The notes: generated by a model from the letters alone, not told the origin. Shown: positions 9,487 through 21,691, counted from the first letter of the stretch. The stretch: 64,000 nucleotides of DNA from an uncultured Erythrobacter sp. (GCA_947495555.1 CANLZI010000001.1:286861-350860), one strand, 5' to 3'. A program made the numbers and translations.

Positions 9487-9511
9487 AACGCAACTTGCGC
9501 CTCAAAGTTCC
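9487..9511 (-). promoter_or_regulatory. EcfG (general stress sigma factor) type promoter
   Basis: On the minus strand the sequence reads GGAAC, then 16 bases, then CGTT, which is the consensus -35/-10 pair of alphaproteobacterial EcfG sigma factors. It lies about 75 bp upstream of the YqjD-like ATG at 9413 and points at the four-gene envelope operon. Stress control of that operon is inferred from the promoter and from the stationary-phase expression known for E. coli yqjD. Confidence 0.75.
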
Positions 9512-9531
9512 GACGCATAAAGGCGCAGTAA

Positions 9532-11384
<1,853 letters not shown>

Positions 11385-11464
11385 TACTGAGCAATCCCGC
11401 TGAGGGTGCGGGTCGCATCCGTGCAGGCAATGTCTGGTATCTGGCGCAACAACACCCTCCCATA

Positions 11465-11485
11465 AAGCTGACGCCGTGTCAGCTT
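11465..11485. promoter_or_regulatory. Perfect palindrome, likely operator of the MarR-type gene
   Basis: AAGCTGAC-N5-GTCAGCTT is a perfect 8-bp inverted repeat 81 bp upstream of the regulator's ATG. MarR dimers usually bind palindromes of 16-20 bp near their own promoters, so autoregulation is the simplest reading. There is no T-run after it, so it is not a typical terminator. Confidence 0.45.
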
Positions 11486-11619
11486 GCGTGTTGAAGGTAT
11501 TTACAGTCTGAATACTCCGCTCCGAACCCTCGGACGACTACCTATACAGGTTGTAGGAAGGGGGCATATTGATCGGGATTAGCGGCGTTTTGCCGCAGGT
11601 TGAGGGCAAAGATGTGCGA

Positions 11620-11787
11620 TTACGCCTTGTCTGACATGGCGCGATCCAGACGCAATTGGTTAATCGCCGCGTCAACATGGGCCGCAGCAATATGCGCGCC
11701 AAGCTGGTCAAGGCTGGTCAGCTGAGCCTCCAACGCGTTGACAATGGGGGCTAATCCCTCGGCCCGGTCTACTCTCTCAGAACTCAA
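11620..11787 (-). CDS. Short hypothetical protein (55 aa)
   Basis: A small frame missing from the ORF track. From a TTG at 11787, preceded by GGGAAGA, it reads (M)SSERVDRAEGLAPIVNALEAQLTSLDQLGAHIAAAH and ends RLDRAMSDKA. The composition is that of a real short helical protein, with regular third-position GC. I do not recognise the family. It lies upstream of the MarR-type gene on the same strand. The start codon is uncertain. Confidence 0.5.
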   Translation of the reverse strand: MSSERVDRAEGLAPIVNALEAQLTSLDQLGAHIAAAHVDAAINQLRLDRAMSDKA

Positions 11788-11972
11788 ACGTAATCTTCCC
11801 GCCGCGCGTCCTCACCAGAGATACTTAGCGGAGAGAGCGGTAAAACGACAGACGAGTTTGATCCGATTTCAACATAAACACTGCATAAAACATGTAGTTA
11901 GTATTACTACGTAGTGCAGCGCCATGATGCGGTTCGGGCAGCTATCGGAACGAATCCTGTCGTAAAATTGCT

Positions 11973-13607
11973 CTAATCGAGATCAAAGCTGAGATATTTG
12001 ACCGGCGTGTTATTGGTCAATTCGGGGTTCATGCCGACGACCATCGGGTCGCGCAGAACAATCTCGATCGACCAAAATAGTGGGATAACCGGCAGCTCGG
12101 TATTCATAATTGTTTCGGCCTGCTTCAGTAGGGCATTGCGCTGCTCAACATCGCTCAACTCAGCGGCCTGCTTTACCAAAGCATCAAAGCGTGGGTCTGA
12201 CCAATTGCCGCTGCTGAACAATCCTCCGGTCGTCATCCAGTAGAGCGGATCGAACGGGTCTGGTGCGGTGTAAACAAGGCTTGAGCGCGCCATTGAGAAA
12301 TCGCTGTTTTCCACGGAATCTAGATATACTCGCCATTCCTGATTGTAGATACCGACGCCAATGTTCAGCTCCTTGCGCCACATCTGTTGGAGCGCCTCGG
12401 CAATTTTGCGGTGCTCTTCCAACGTATTCATTAGAATTTCGTGCACCGGAAAACCTTCGCCATTGGGATATCCGGCCTCGGCCAGCAACTGACGTGCGCG
12501 ATCCGGATCGAAGGGTAGCGCATCGCTCGTTTCATAATCGGCCATGCCTGGCGGCATGAAGCCACCTGCTGCTAGCCGAGTTCCGTTGAGAACTTGTTCT
12601 GCGATCAATTTTCGATCAATCGCCAGAGACAAGGCTTGCCTAACCCGAACATCATCCAACGGCTTTCGTTCAACATTGATTTCGTAATAATAGTTACTCA
12701 ACATTGGTCGTTCAAACACCAGTTGGGCATGATTCTCTTTGTAGAACGGCAGCTTATCAGGTGACACACCGCTGGTGACATGCAACCGCCCGCTCATGAA
12801 AAGACCTTCTTCGGTCTTGGCATTATCGATCGGAAAATAGTGCACTTCGTTCAGCGCGATGTTGTCCGCATCCCAATAATCGGGATTTTTCTCTAGGATG
12901 ATGCGCTGGTTTTCTGACCATTGCTTGAAGCGATAGGGGCCATTGCTGACATAGTTTTCCGCCGTCGCCCAGGAATTGCGACGATCGGAAATCGTGCCAT
13001 GCGCTTCAACAGCTCGCTGGTTGATCGCGCCCAGCGCGGGTGTGATCAGTAGAATGTCGAAGAATGGCATGGGCTGGTCTAGCTCGATAACAATCGTGTG
13101 ATCGTCGGGTGCTTTGATACCAACCTGACTAAAATCTGTGATCTCACCGAAATTATATGCTCGGGCATTGCGCACTGGGTGGATCAGATCGGCATATTGC
13201 GCGGCCAGTTCGGGTTGCAGCAAGCGCTTCCAAGAATACAGCATGTCGCCTGCAACAACCGGATCGCCATTGGTCCATGTGGCGTCCTTGCGCAGATGGA
13301 ATATCCATTGGGTGAAATCGTCGCTATGCTCCCAGCTTTCCGCAAGACCCGGGGCAGCCAACCGCGAATCTTTTGGGTGGAAGCTGGTGAGTGTTTCCAT
13401 CAACGCATCGAGTATTGCGTTCTCGGGAACGCCCGTCACGAGGTGGGGATCAAGGGTGGCCGGTTCGCCATAATTGCCGATCAGCAAAATGCCCTCGCGC
13501 GCTGCGCGGTCGACTTCGCGTTCGCTGGTTCCGCATGAGGCTAAAGCCAAGGGTGCGATGATCAGAGTAAGAAGTTGAAACGCCGCGCGGGCTATGGGTT
13601 TGGTCAA
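11973..13607 (-). CDS. Oligopeptide-type ABC transporter substrate-binding lipoprotein
   Basis: A 544-residue family-5 solute-binding protein (OppA/DppA type), anchored outside the inner membrane. The signal peptide ends in a lipobox (PLALASC, Cys25). Family features follow: NYGEPATLDPHLVTGVPENAIL, LAESWEHSDDFTQWIFHLRKDATWTNGDPVVAGDMLYSWKRL, NYYYEINVERKPLDDVRVRQALSLAIDR. The start is a TTG preceded by a strong AGGAGG. No permease or ATPase gene is adjacent, so it either serves a transporter encoded elsewhere or has another role such as murein-peptide recycling. Confidence 0.93.
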   Translation of the reverse strand: MTKPIARAAFQLLTLIIAPLALASCGTSEREVDRAAREGILLIGNYGEPATLDPHLVTGVPENAILDALMETLTSFHPKDSRLAAPGLAESWEHSDDFTQWIFHLRKDATWTNGDPVVAGDMLYSWKRLLQPELAAQYADLIHPVRNARAYNFGEITDFSQVGIKAPDDHTIVIELDQPMPFFDILLITPALGAINQRAVEAHGTISDRRNSWATAENYVSNGPYRFKQWSENQRIILEKNPDYWDADNIALNEVHYFPIDNAKTEEGLFMSGRLHVTSGVSPDKLPFYKENHAQLVFERPMLSNYYYEINVERKPLDDVRVRQALSLAIDRKLIAEQVLNGTRLAAGGFMPPGMADYETSDALPFDPDRARQLLAEAGYPNGEGFPVHEILMNTLEEHRKIAEALQQMWRKELNIGVGIYNQEWRVYLDSVENSDFSMARSSLVYTAPDPFDPLYWMTTGGLFSSGNWSDPRFDALVKQAAELSDVEQRNALLKQAETIMNTELPVIPLFWSIEIVLRDPMVVGMNPELTNNTPVKYLSFDLD

Positions 13608-13696
13608 ACAATCCTCCTGTTGAAACAGAGGCTGTCATGACTGGCCACCAAGCGCAAGGTGCGCGCTCGGCCGTTAGGGTTGCTCGCTTGGAAAAA

Positions 13697-13772
13697 TGGT
13701 GGACCCTGTTGGGTTCGAACCAACGACATTCTGATTAAGAGTCAGACGCTCTACCAACTGAGCTAAGGGTCC
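13697..13772 (-). tRNA. tRNA-Lys (anticodon CTT)
   Basis: A complete 76-nt tRNA on the minus strand. The acceptor stem GGACCCT pairs with AGGGTCC, the D arm begins GCTCAGTTGGTAGAGC, the anticodon stem TCTGA/TCAGA encloses the loop CTCTTAA (anticodon CTT, Lys), and the T arm contains GGTTCGAAC. The 3' CCA is encoded. It stands alone between the peptide-binding gene and rodA. Confidence 0.97.
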
Positions 13773-13907
13773 ACACAATCGCATCTGAACAAGTGCAAAG
13801 CACTAGATCTGTCAGGCTGTCATTGCTCGGCCCGAATCAGCGAAGGCGCTGCATATAGCGATGATTGATGCAAAAGAAAGCTCTGCGTGCTGCAATGCAG
13901 CAAAAAT

Positions 13908-15023
13908 TTATTGCAGCCGACGTTTGGGCGCTTCCCTGTTCCAGCGGTTCACCATCAGCAAACCGCCGATGCAGATCATATTGGTCATCATCGACGAACC
14001 GCCATGGCTCATGAAGGGAAGGGGTATTCCCACCACTGGCGCCAGTCCCATGACCATCATTAGATTGATCGCCACATAGAAGAAAATGGTTGCGGTCAGG
14101 CCGGCGGCCAGCAACCTGGCAAACCGGTCGTCAGAGGCATTGGCCACTCTCCAACCCCAGCCAAGGATAATGGCAAACACGCCAATCACGAAGATTCCGC
14201 CCAGCAGGCCCCATTCCTCGGCCATGGTGGCAAAGACGAAATCGGTGTGCGGTTCGGGCAGATAGTTGAGATGGCTTTGCGAGCCATTGTTGAATCCCTT
14301 GCCGTCCAGTCCGCCCGATCCGATCGCAATCTTTGATTGGGTGATGTGATAGCCGGCGCCCAAGGGATCGGATTCGGGATCAAGGAAAGTGGTGACGCGG
14401 CGCTGCTGATATTCTTTCAGGCCGAAGAAAAAGGCGAGGGGGACGGCAACCGCTCCAGCAATGCCCGCGCCCACGAACCACCGCATTGGCAGTCCTGCCA
14501 AAAACATCACCACAGCTCCGCCAAAGGCCATGGCCAATGATGTTCCCAGGTCAGGCTGCATCAGCACCAATGCCATAGGCAGGCCGATCAGCAGTCCGGC
14601 GGGTACCAGCGCTCTCCAGCTCGCGATCATGCCCAGTGGCAGTGCGTCATAAAATCGGGCCAGGACAAGGACGATCACCGGCTTCATCAATTCCGATGGC
14701 TGAAGGCGCATAAAGCCCAGATCGAGCCAACGCTGGCTGCCACCGCCCATGGCTCCAATTGCCTCCACCGCAACCAACAGCAGCACGACTGCGATATAGG
14801 CGGGATAGGTCAGGAATTGGATGACGCCCTTGCTGAACATGGCGATGATGCTCGCCATGACCAAAAACACGCCAAAGCGGATCAAATGCGATGACGCAAA
14901 AGGCTGCATCGAGCCGCCTGCGGCCGAATACAGCACGGCGGCCCCAAAACCGATCAGCAGGAACAGCGGGATCAACATTTGCCATGGCTGTCTGGCGATA
15001 GGTTCTGGGATGATGGAGTTCAC
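13908..15023 (-). CDS. rodA: Rod shape-determining SEDS glycosyltransferase RodA
   Basis: Polymerises lipid II into glycan strands for side-wall growth, working with PBP2. The 371 residues are nearly all membrane segments and carry SEDS signatures: GGSQRWLDLGFMRLQPSELMKPVIVL, LMQPDLGTSLAMAFGG, YHITQSKIAIGSGGLDGKGFNNGSQSHLNYLPEPHTDFVFATMAEEWG and the C-terminal GIPLPFMSHGGSSMM. It starts at a GTG that overlaps the mrdA stop (GTGA). It is the last gene of the mreB-mreC-mreD-mrdA-rodA run. Confidence 0.98.
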   Translation of the reverse strand: MNSIIPEPIARQPWQMLIPLFLLIGFGAAVLYSAAGGSMQPFASSHLIRFGVFLVMASIIAMFSKGVIQFLTYPAYIAVVLLLVAVEAIGAMGGGSQRWLDLGFMRLQPSELMKPVIVLVLARFYDALPLGMIASWRALVPAGLLIGLPMALVLMQPDLGTSLAMAFGGAVVMFLAGLPMRWFVGAGIAGAVAVPLAFFFGLKEYQQRRVTTFLDPESDPLGAGYHITQSKIAIGSGGLDGKGFNNGSQSHLNYLPEPHTDFVFATMAEEWGLLGGIFVIGVFAIILGWGWRVANASDDRFARLLAAGLTATIFFYVAINLMMVMGLAPVVGIPLPFMSHGGSSMMTNMICIGGLLMVNRWNREAPKRRLQ

Positions 15024-17122
15024 TGGGCGATCCCCGCCGCAGCGGCATCAATGACTTGTTGCTCGGGATTGGGGCGGGGCGCACCAGAGGGCGTCGCCTC
15101 CGGACGCGGTGCTATCACCTCTTCGGCAATTTCCGATGGTTGTTGTGCGGCGACACGGGCCTCAGCCTCCACCAAGTCAAAGATATCTTCATCTCGGCTT
15201 GGGGGAGGGGAAACAGCCTCGCCGGCAGCTTGAGCAAAAGCAGCGTATTTGCGGTCGAGCCGTTCTTGCGCGGTCCCGCCCCATTGGGTCTCAAGCCGCC
15301 TCAGCGCGTCCATACCTTTGGCCGGATCGAACAGGAACGTCATGACATCACGGGCGATCGGATAGGCAGAGCCCGACCCGCCGCCGTGCTCGATAACCAC
15401 CGCTCCCGCGTAACGCGGATTGTCAAAGGGTGCGAAGAAAGTGAAAAGGCCGTGGTCGCGGAAGCGCCAGGGACCGGTGCGACCGTCAGACTTTGACAGT
15501 GACACGACCTGCGCCGTGCCAGTTTTGCCGGCCATTTTGATGTCATCAAAGGGTAGTCGCGCCCGGCCGGCGGTGCCCGGCCCATTGACCACATCGCTCA
15601 TCGCTTGGCGAACGTAGCGGACATGCTCGTCGGGAAAGTCGACCTGATCAAACCCCTTAGGAGGGGTGGCCATATTCAGGCGGGGCATAACATGGCGGCC
15701 TGTGGCCAAACGCGCCGCGCTGACCGCCAATTGCAGGGGGCTGGCCAGCATATAGCCCTGTCCGATCGTCGCGTTTACAGTATCGAAGGCCTGCCACTCG
15801 CGGCCAAATTTGTTCAATTTCCACTCGGGATCAGGCACTGTGCCATAGAATTGGCTGGTGACGGGGAGCGGAAATTCTTGCCCCAATCCGCAGCGCCGGT
15901 TCATCGCGGCAATGGGATCCATCCCGATCCGCTGGGCGAAATGGTAATAATAGACATCGCAGCTTTGGTAGATGCCCTTGGCCATATCGACCGTGCCATG
16001 GCCACCGCGTTTCCAACAGCGGAATACGCGGTTGCCCACGCGCAAACCGCCGCCGCAAAAGACGGTTTCGTTCGGATCCAGCCCTTGTTCCATAAAGGCC
16101 ATGGAGACCATCGGTTTGACCGTTGAACCCGGCGGATAGAGGCCCTTCAGCACTTTGTTACGAAGCGGCACTCGCTCGTCCTCGCGCAGCATGGCATATT
16201 CCACGCTGCCAATGCCGTCGGAAAAGCTGTTGGGGTCAAAGCTTGGCATGCTGGCCATGCACAACAGATCGCCCGTTTTGCAGTCCATCACCACAACAGA
16301 GCCGGATTCCAACCCGATCCGGCGGGCCGCATAATTTTGCAGCGGACCATCGATTGTCAGGCGGACAGGATCGCCTTGGATATCATCACGGGTTTCCAGA
16401 TCACGCACAATTCGCCCAGACGCCGTAACTTCGACCCGGCGCGCACCAGGAACTCCGCGCAATTCCTGCTCAAACTGCTTTTCCAACCCATCCTTGCCGA
16501 TCTTGTAGCCCGGCGTGATGAGCAGAGGATTTCGGTCGGCCTCATATTCTTCAGCAGATGCGGGACCAACATATCCAACCAGATGGCCGACGGTGGCGCC
16601 GGTGGGGTAATAGCGCGAGAAGCCGCGCTGCGGCACGACCCCTTGCAAATCGGGCAAGCGCACGCTGACGGCCGCGAATTGTTCGTAATCGAGGCCTTTG
16701 GCAACTTCGACAGGTTGAAAGCCGCGCGCGTCGCTCACTTCCTGCTTTAGATCATTGATCCGGTCTGGTTCGAGCGACAGCAAAGATCCCAATTGATCAA
16801 TCGTGGCGTCGGGGTTAGCCAGACGCTCGGGAATGATATCGACCCGGAAATCAGCCCGGTTGGAGGCGAGGGGGGCGCCATCGCGGTCCAATATCCACCC
16901 GCGCCGCGGCGGGATGAGTGATAGATTTACCCGATTACTCTCTGATTCTGTGCGATATTTCTCATTCTCTGCGATCGAGAGATAAGCCATCCGCCCGGCC
17001 AGCAGCAAGCCGATGCCGCCTTGCACAGATGCGATGACAAAGCTGCGCCGATCAAACGAGTTCTTGAGCGTAGAAGTGCTGATGACTGGCTGCTTGCGCT
17101 TACGCTTGCCTTTACCGACCAT
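15020..17122 (-). CDS. mrdA: Penicillin-binding protein 2 (peptidoglycan DD-transpeptidase)
   Basis: Cross-links peptidoglycan during elongation as the partner of RodA. The protein has about 700 residues. A basic cytoplasmic start (GKGKRKRKQP) and one membrane segment lead to the PBP dimerisation domain (LIPPRRGWILDRDGAPLASN). The transpeptidase domain has the active-site motif STVK (Ser near 333), a SAAR-region motif and KTGTAQ. After KTG there is a long Pro/Glu-rich tail (about 80 residues), longer than in E. coli. The ATG at 17122 overlaps the mreD stop; a GTG one codon earlier is also possible. Confidence 0.97.
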   Translation of the reverse strand: MVGKGKRKRKQPVISTSTLKNSFDRRSFVIASVQGGIGLLLAGRMAYLSIAENEKYRTESESNRVNLSLIPPRRGWILDRDGAPLASNRADFRVDIIPERLANPDATIDQLGSLLSLEPDRINDLKQEVSDARGFQPVEVAKGLDYEQFAAVSVRLPDLQGVVPQRGFSRYYPTGATVGHLVGYVGPASAEEYEADRNPLLITPGYKIGKDGLEKQFEQELRGVPGARRVEVTASGRIVRDLETRDDIQGDPVRLTIDGPLQNYAARRIGLESGSVVVMDCKTGDLLCMASMPSFDPNSFSDGIGSVEYAMLREDERVPLRNKVLKGLYPPGSTVKPMVSMAFMEQGLDPNETVFCGGGLRVGNRVFRCWKRGGHGTVDMAKGIYQSCDVYYYHFAQRIGMDPIAAMNRRCGLGQEFPLPVTSQFYGTVPDPEWKLNKFGREWQAFDTVNATIGQGYMLASPLQLAVSAARLATGRHVMPRLNMATPPKGFDQVDFPDEHVRYVRQAMSDVVNGPGTAGRARLPFDDIKMAGKTGTAQVVSLSKSDGRTGPWRFRDHGLFTFFAPFDNPRYAGAVVIEHGGGSGSAYPIARDVMTFLFDPAKGMDALRRLETQWGGTAQERLDRKYAAFAQAAGEAVSPPPSRDEDIFDLVEAEARVAAQQPSEIAEEVIAPRPEATPSGAPRPNPEQQVIDAAAAGIAQ

Positions 17123-17679
17123 CACACGACCTCGCGCGTGCGGCTGAGGCGGAAACGATCCAACCAGGACACCACGATGGCCACAATCGGATAGAGCAAA
17201 ATGGACAATGCGATTTGCGGCGCGATTATCGTCAGTTGATGGGCATTGGGTGTCGCCCCCGAAAATAGCACCGCAAGCGTCAGATAGGCTGTCAGCACAA
17301 CGCTCGCTGTCAGCCAGTCATGGCCAAAATTGCGCCAGGGAAAGCGTTGTTCCAATTGCTCGATTGCCAACATAGCCAGTGACCATAGCAGAACAGCGCT
17401 GCCAAATGGTTGCCCGCTGAACAGATCATCGACCAGCCCCAAGGGCAGGCCAATCCAGACCGGAAGCAGGCCGGGGCGCATGATTCTCCAGCCCAGCAAC
17501 ATCATGAAGCCCAGAGGTGGCATGATCGGCATCGTCCCTGTCAGGACAAATACCGGCAGCAATGATCCGGCCATGATCGACACATAGGGCACAGCATATT
17601 GCCGCCAGGGTGATGCTTCGCGGTTGATCTGGCGACCGTATTGCCGGCTGTCGGAAACACGGTTCAACTGGCCTGTCAT
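17122..17679 (-). CDS. mreD: Rod shape-determining protein MreD
   Basis: A 185-residue inner-membrane protein of the elongasome. It has five to six hydrophobic segments with the MreD pattern PPLGFMMLLGWRIMRPGLLPVWIGLPLGLVDDLFSGQPFGSAVLLW. The N terminus is a short basic cytoplasmic stretch. The ATG overlaps the mreC stop by 4 bp (ATGA) and its own stop overlaps mrdA, so the block is one translationally coupled operon. Confidence 0.95.
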   Translation of the reverse strand: MTGQLNRVSDSRQYGRQINREASPWRQYAVPYVSIMAGSLLPVFVLTGTMPIMPPLGFMMLLGWRIMRPGLLPVWIGLPLGLVDDLFSGQPFGSAVLLWSLAMLAIEQLEQRFPWRNFGHDWLTASVVLTAYLTLAVLFSGATPNAHQLTIIAPQIALSILLYPIVAIVVSWLDRFRLSRTREVV

Positions 17680-18581
17680 TGGTCAGCCTCAACTTCGTCC
17701 AATGCAATCTGCACGGGTATCTGAGCGCTTTGCAAAGCGGCGGGTTGCCAAATGGGCTCTACCGACACGATATCGGATGCCGCCGGATCAGCGATCAACC
17801 GCGCAATTGCTCCATCACTGGTGACTTCATCGACAATCGCGACAGCCACACTAGGCCGATAATATCCACCCGCTCCGCTGGTGACAAACACATCGCCGGG
17901 TTCCAAAGGATTGATGCCCAGATTGATCAATCGAATGTTCAACAAGCCATCGCCGCGGCCCTCGGCAAAGGCGACCACTTCATCATCTGCGCGACGCACG
18001 GGTAGTACGCTTTCGCTATCGGTCAGCAGCATCACCCGCGCGCTGTTGCTGGAAACTTCCAATATGCGGCCAACAACGCCATGCGGCCCGCGCACCGGCA
18101 TACCCACGGCAACACCATCGCTGCTTCCGGCGCCCAAATAGGCAAAGCGGCGGGTGCTGGCAGAGGTGGATCCGACGAGGCGGCTGACTACGATTGGCTC
18201 AACCTCGTCCTGCTTGATGTCGAGCAATGCTTTTAGACGCAGGTTTTCCTGTTCAACCGCTTTGGCTTCTTCCAGTTTGATCCGAGCGATTTCCAGCTCT
18301 TCATTCAATGCTGCGTTCTGGCTGCCCGCGCGCAAATACCCGCTGACATTGTCATACAGGCTGGCAAATCCGGTTCGACTGGTGGTGGTGACTTCAGCGG
18401 CGGGTTCCACGGCATTGATCGCTGTGCCGCGAACCCCGCTGAATGCGCTGGGTTGGAAGATCGAGATGGCCAAAAGCACCGCGCCAATCAGGGCACCGAT
18501 GGAGGCGAGCACATAGCCGGTGAAAATCGAATATTGTGCTCTGCGCGAATGACCCGAACGCCGGGATGAAGGCGGCGCCAT
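17676..18581 (-). CDS. mreC: Rod shape-determining protein MreC
   Basis: A 301-residue bitopic protein that couples MreB inside the cell to the periplasmic synthases. A Ser/Arg-rich start precedes one membrane helix (YVLASIGALIGAVLLAISIF), a coiled coil (NAALNEELEIARIKLEEAKAVEQENLRLKALLDI), and the two beta-barrel lobes (GSSDGVAVGMPVRGPHGVVGRILEVSSNSARVMLLTD). The coiled coil and barrels are in the normal order. It follows mreB after 23 bp. Confidence 0.96.
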   Translation of the reverse strand: MAPPSSRRSGHSRRAQYSIFTGYVLASIGALIGAVLLAISIFQPSAFSGVRGTAINAVEPAAEVTTTSRTGFASLYDNVSGYLRAGSQNAALNEELEIARIKLEEAKAVEQENLRLKALLDIKQDEVEPIVVSRLVGSTSASTRRFAYLGAGSSDGVAVGMPVRGPHGVVGRILEVSSNSARVMLLTDSESVLPVRRADDEVVAFAEGRGDGLLNIRLINLGINPLEPGDVFVTSGAGGYYRPSVAVAIVDEVTSDGAIARLIADPAASDIVSVEPIWQPAALQSAQIPVQIALDEVEADQ

Positions 18582-18604
18582 GCCCCGGTCTCCTTATTTG
18601 GCCA

Positions 18605-19744
<1,140 letters not shown>

Positions 19745-19837
19745 GGCGCAGGAAAAGGCCAAAATTTTTGTCCATTGCTCCACCGATTTTCCACCGCTGG
19801 CCTCGAAATTGATGCGCTTCGGCGCTAGCCTGCATTG

Positions 19838-21691
19838 ATGCCGCAAATTCGCCGCCTTCCAGAAGCCTTAATCAACCGCATCGCTGCGGGCGAAGTGGTG
19901 GAGCGTCCTGCCGCTGCACTGAAGGAACTGGTCGAGAATGCGATTGATGCCGGTGCCTCGCGAATCGCTGTAAAACTGGTGGAGGGTGGTCTCACCCGGA
20001 TCGAGGTAAGCGATGATGGTTGCGGGATGAGCGCAGACGACATGGCGCTTGCGCTGGAGCGCCATGCAACCTCGAAATTGCCCGACGAAGCCATCGAGCA
20101 AGTCGCGACGCTGGGCTTTCGCGGAGAGGCTTTGCCCTCGATCGCCAGCGTGGCCAGATTAACTATCGAAAGCCGTGTGCGCCAGGCAGGCCAAGGTTGG
20201 CGCCGGGTCGTGGATCATGGCGAAATTATCGAGGACACGCCTGCAGCGCTGCCGCCCGGAACGCGGGTGAGGGTTGAAAACCTGTTTGGCAAGGTGCCCG
20301 CACGGCGCAAATTTCTGCGCACGCCTCGCAGTGAATATGGTGCTTGTCTGGATGTGATGCGGCGGCTTGCCATGGCGCGGCCCGATCTGGCGATCTCGCT
20401 GGAGCATGGGGAGCGGCGGATTTTCGCTACCCAGCAGGACGAAAGCTTGGCTGACCGGGTGGCCGGCATTGTCGCACGCGAGTTGAAAGATAACAGCGTT
20501 GCAATCGATGCAGAGCGCCCAAGCCAGAGCGGGATGATGCGCCTGACCGGTATCGCTGGTCTGCCGACTTACAATCGCGGTGTGGCCGATCATCAATATC
20601 TGTTCGTGAATGGCCGTCCGGTGAAGGATCGCTTGTTGGTGGGCGCGGTGCGCGGTGCCTATTCCGATATGTTGGCGCGCGATCGCCATGCGGTTCTGGC
20701 GCTGTTTCTGGACGTTCCGTTTGAGGAAGTGGACGTGAATGTCCATCCGGCCAAGACCGAGGTTCGCTTCCGCGATTCCAAGGCTGTGCGCGGTTTTATC
20801 GTTTCAGGTCTTAGAGCGGCATTGGCCACGGGCGACAGGCGCAGCGCGCAGGGGCCAGATCGCGGCGCGATGGCACGTTGGACTCAAGAACCATCTGGTG
20901 GTGCTGGGGGCGAGCCTGCTCCAGCGCTCCGCTCTATATTTGAAGGCCGCGACTGGTCAGCGTCACGCACCGGGTTTGCTGCAGGCGTGCAGGGCGGCGT
21001 GGCTGAATCGCGCCAGAACTGGGCTGGATCGGTAAGCGCGGACGGAGAGGTTTTGGCCGCCCCCATGGGCCGCGCTGAACAGGCCGAACCCATCCCCGAA
21101 GGTGCGGATTACCCTCTTGGGATCGCGCGCGGACAGGTCGCCAACACTTATATCGTGGCCGAGGCGCAAGATGGCTTGGTATTGGTTGACCAGCATGCCG
21201 CACATGAACGGCTCGTGTTGGAGCGTCTTCGTGCGGCGGGGGCTGGCGATGCGGTGGCCAGGTCCCAAGCCTTGCTTGTGCCCGATGTTGTCGAACTGGA
21301 CGAGGCCGATTGTGACCGTTTGGAAGAGGCCGCCGAAGGTTTCGAGAGCTTTGGCCTGACGATTGAAAGGTTCGGCCCATCGGCGATGCTGGTGCGGGCC
21401 ATGCCGCATGCCTTGCGCAAGGCCAAGCCGGAGCAACTGCTGCAAGATTTGGCTGACGATATCGCCAAACATGGCGAGGCGTTGTTGCTAACAGAGAAGC
21501 TTGAACATGTGCTGGCCACAATGGCCTGCCACGGATCGGTCAGGGCAGGGCGGGTGCTCAGCGTGGCCGAAATGAACGCTCTGCTGCGCGAGATGGAAGA
21601 AACGCCGCGCTCAGGCCAATGCAATCATGGTCGCCCAACCTGGGTGAAGCTGAGCATGGAAGACGTCGAGAAACTGTTTGGCCGGCACTGA
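19838..21691 (+). CDS. mutL: DNA mismatch repair protein MutL
   Basis: Links MutS mismatch recognition to strand incision. The 617 residues have the N-terminal GHKL ATPase (ELVENAIDAGASRI, SDDGCGMSADD, TLGFRGEALPSIASVARL) and a variable linker near 340-430. The C-terminal domain carries the metal-binding endonuclease motif DQHAAHERLVLE and the downstream ACHGSVRAG and CNHGRPTW. This predicts a MutL that cuts DNA itself, as expected in an organism lacking MutH. I use the ATG at 19838 rather than the TTG one codon earlier. Confidence 0.98.
   Translation: MPQIRRLPEALINRIAAGEVVERPAAALKELVENAIDAGASRIAVKLVEGGLTRIEVSDDGCGMSADDMALALERHATSKLPDEAIEQVATLGFRGEALPSIASVARLTIESRVRQAGQGWRRVVDHGEIIEDTPAALPPGTRVRVENLFGKVPARRKFLRTPRSEYGACLDVMRRLAMARPDLAISLEHGERRIFATQQDESLADRVAGIVARELKDNSVAIDAERPSQSGMMRLTGIAGLPTYNRGVADHQYLFVNGRPVKDRLLVGAVRGAYSDMLARDRHAVLALFLDVPFEEVDVNVHPAKTEVRFRDSKAVRGFIVSGLRAALATGDRRSAQGPDRGAMARWTQEPSGGAGGEPAPALRSIFEGRDWSASRTGFAAGVQGGVAESRQNWAGSVSADGEVLAAPMGRAEQAEPIPEGADYPLGIARGQVANTYIVAEAQDGLVLVDQHAAHERLVLERLRAAGAGDAVARSQALLVPDVVELDEADCDRLEEAAEGFESFGLTIERFGPSAMLVRAMPHALRKAKPEQLLQDLADDIAKHGEALLLTEKLEHVLATMACHGSVRAGRVLSVAEMNALLREMEETPRSGQCNHGRPTWVKLSMEDVEKLFGRH

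Larger units (their letters stand above)
11385..11972. other. 588-bp stretch between the MarR-type gene and the peptide-binding gene
   Basis: No long gene lies here. The stretch holds a 21-bp palindrome (11465-11485), a weaker GTATT-N8-AATAC dyad just beyond it, a short dyad ACCT-ATAC-AGGT near 11543, and a GCGGC/GCCGC hairpin at 11582-11596. A 55-codon minus-strand reading frame occupies 11620-11787. The part 11790-11972 shows only a CTACGTAG palindrome and AT-rich sequence, with nothing I can assign. Confidence 0.5.
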
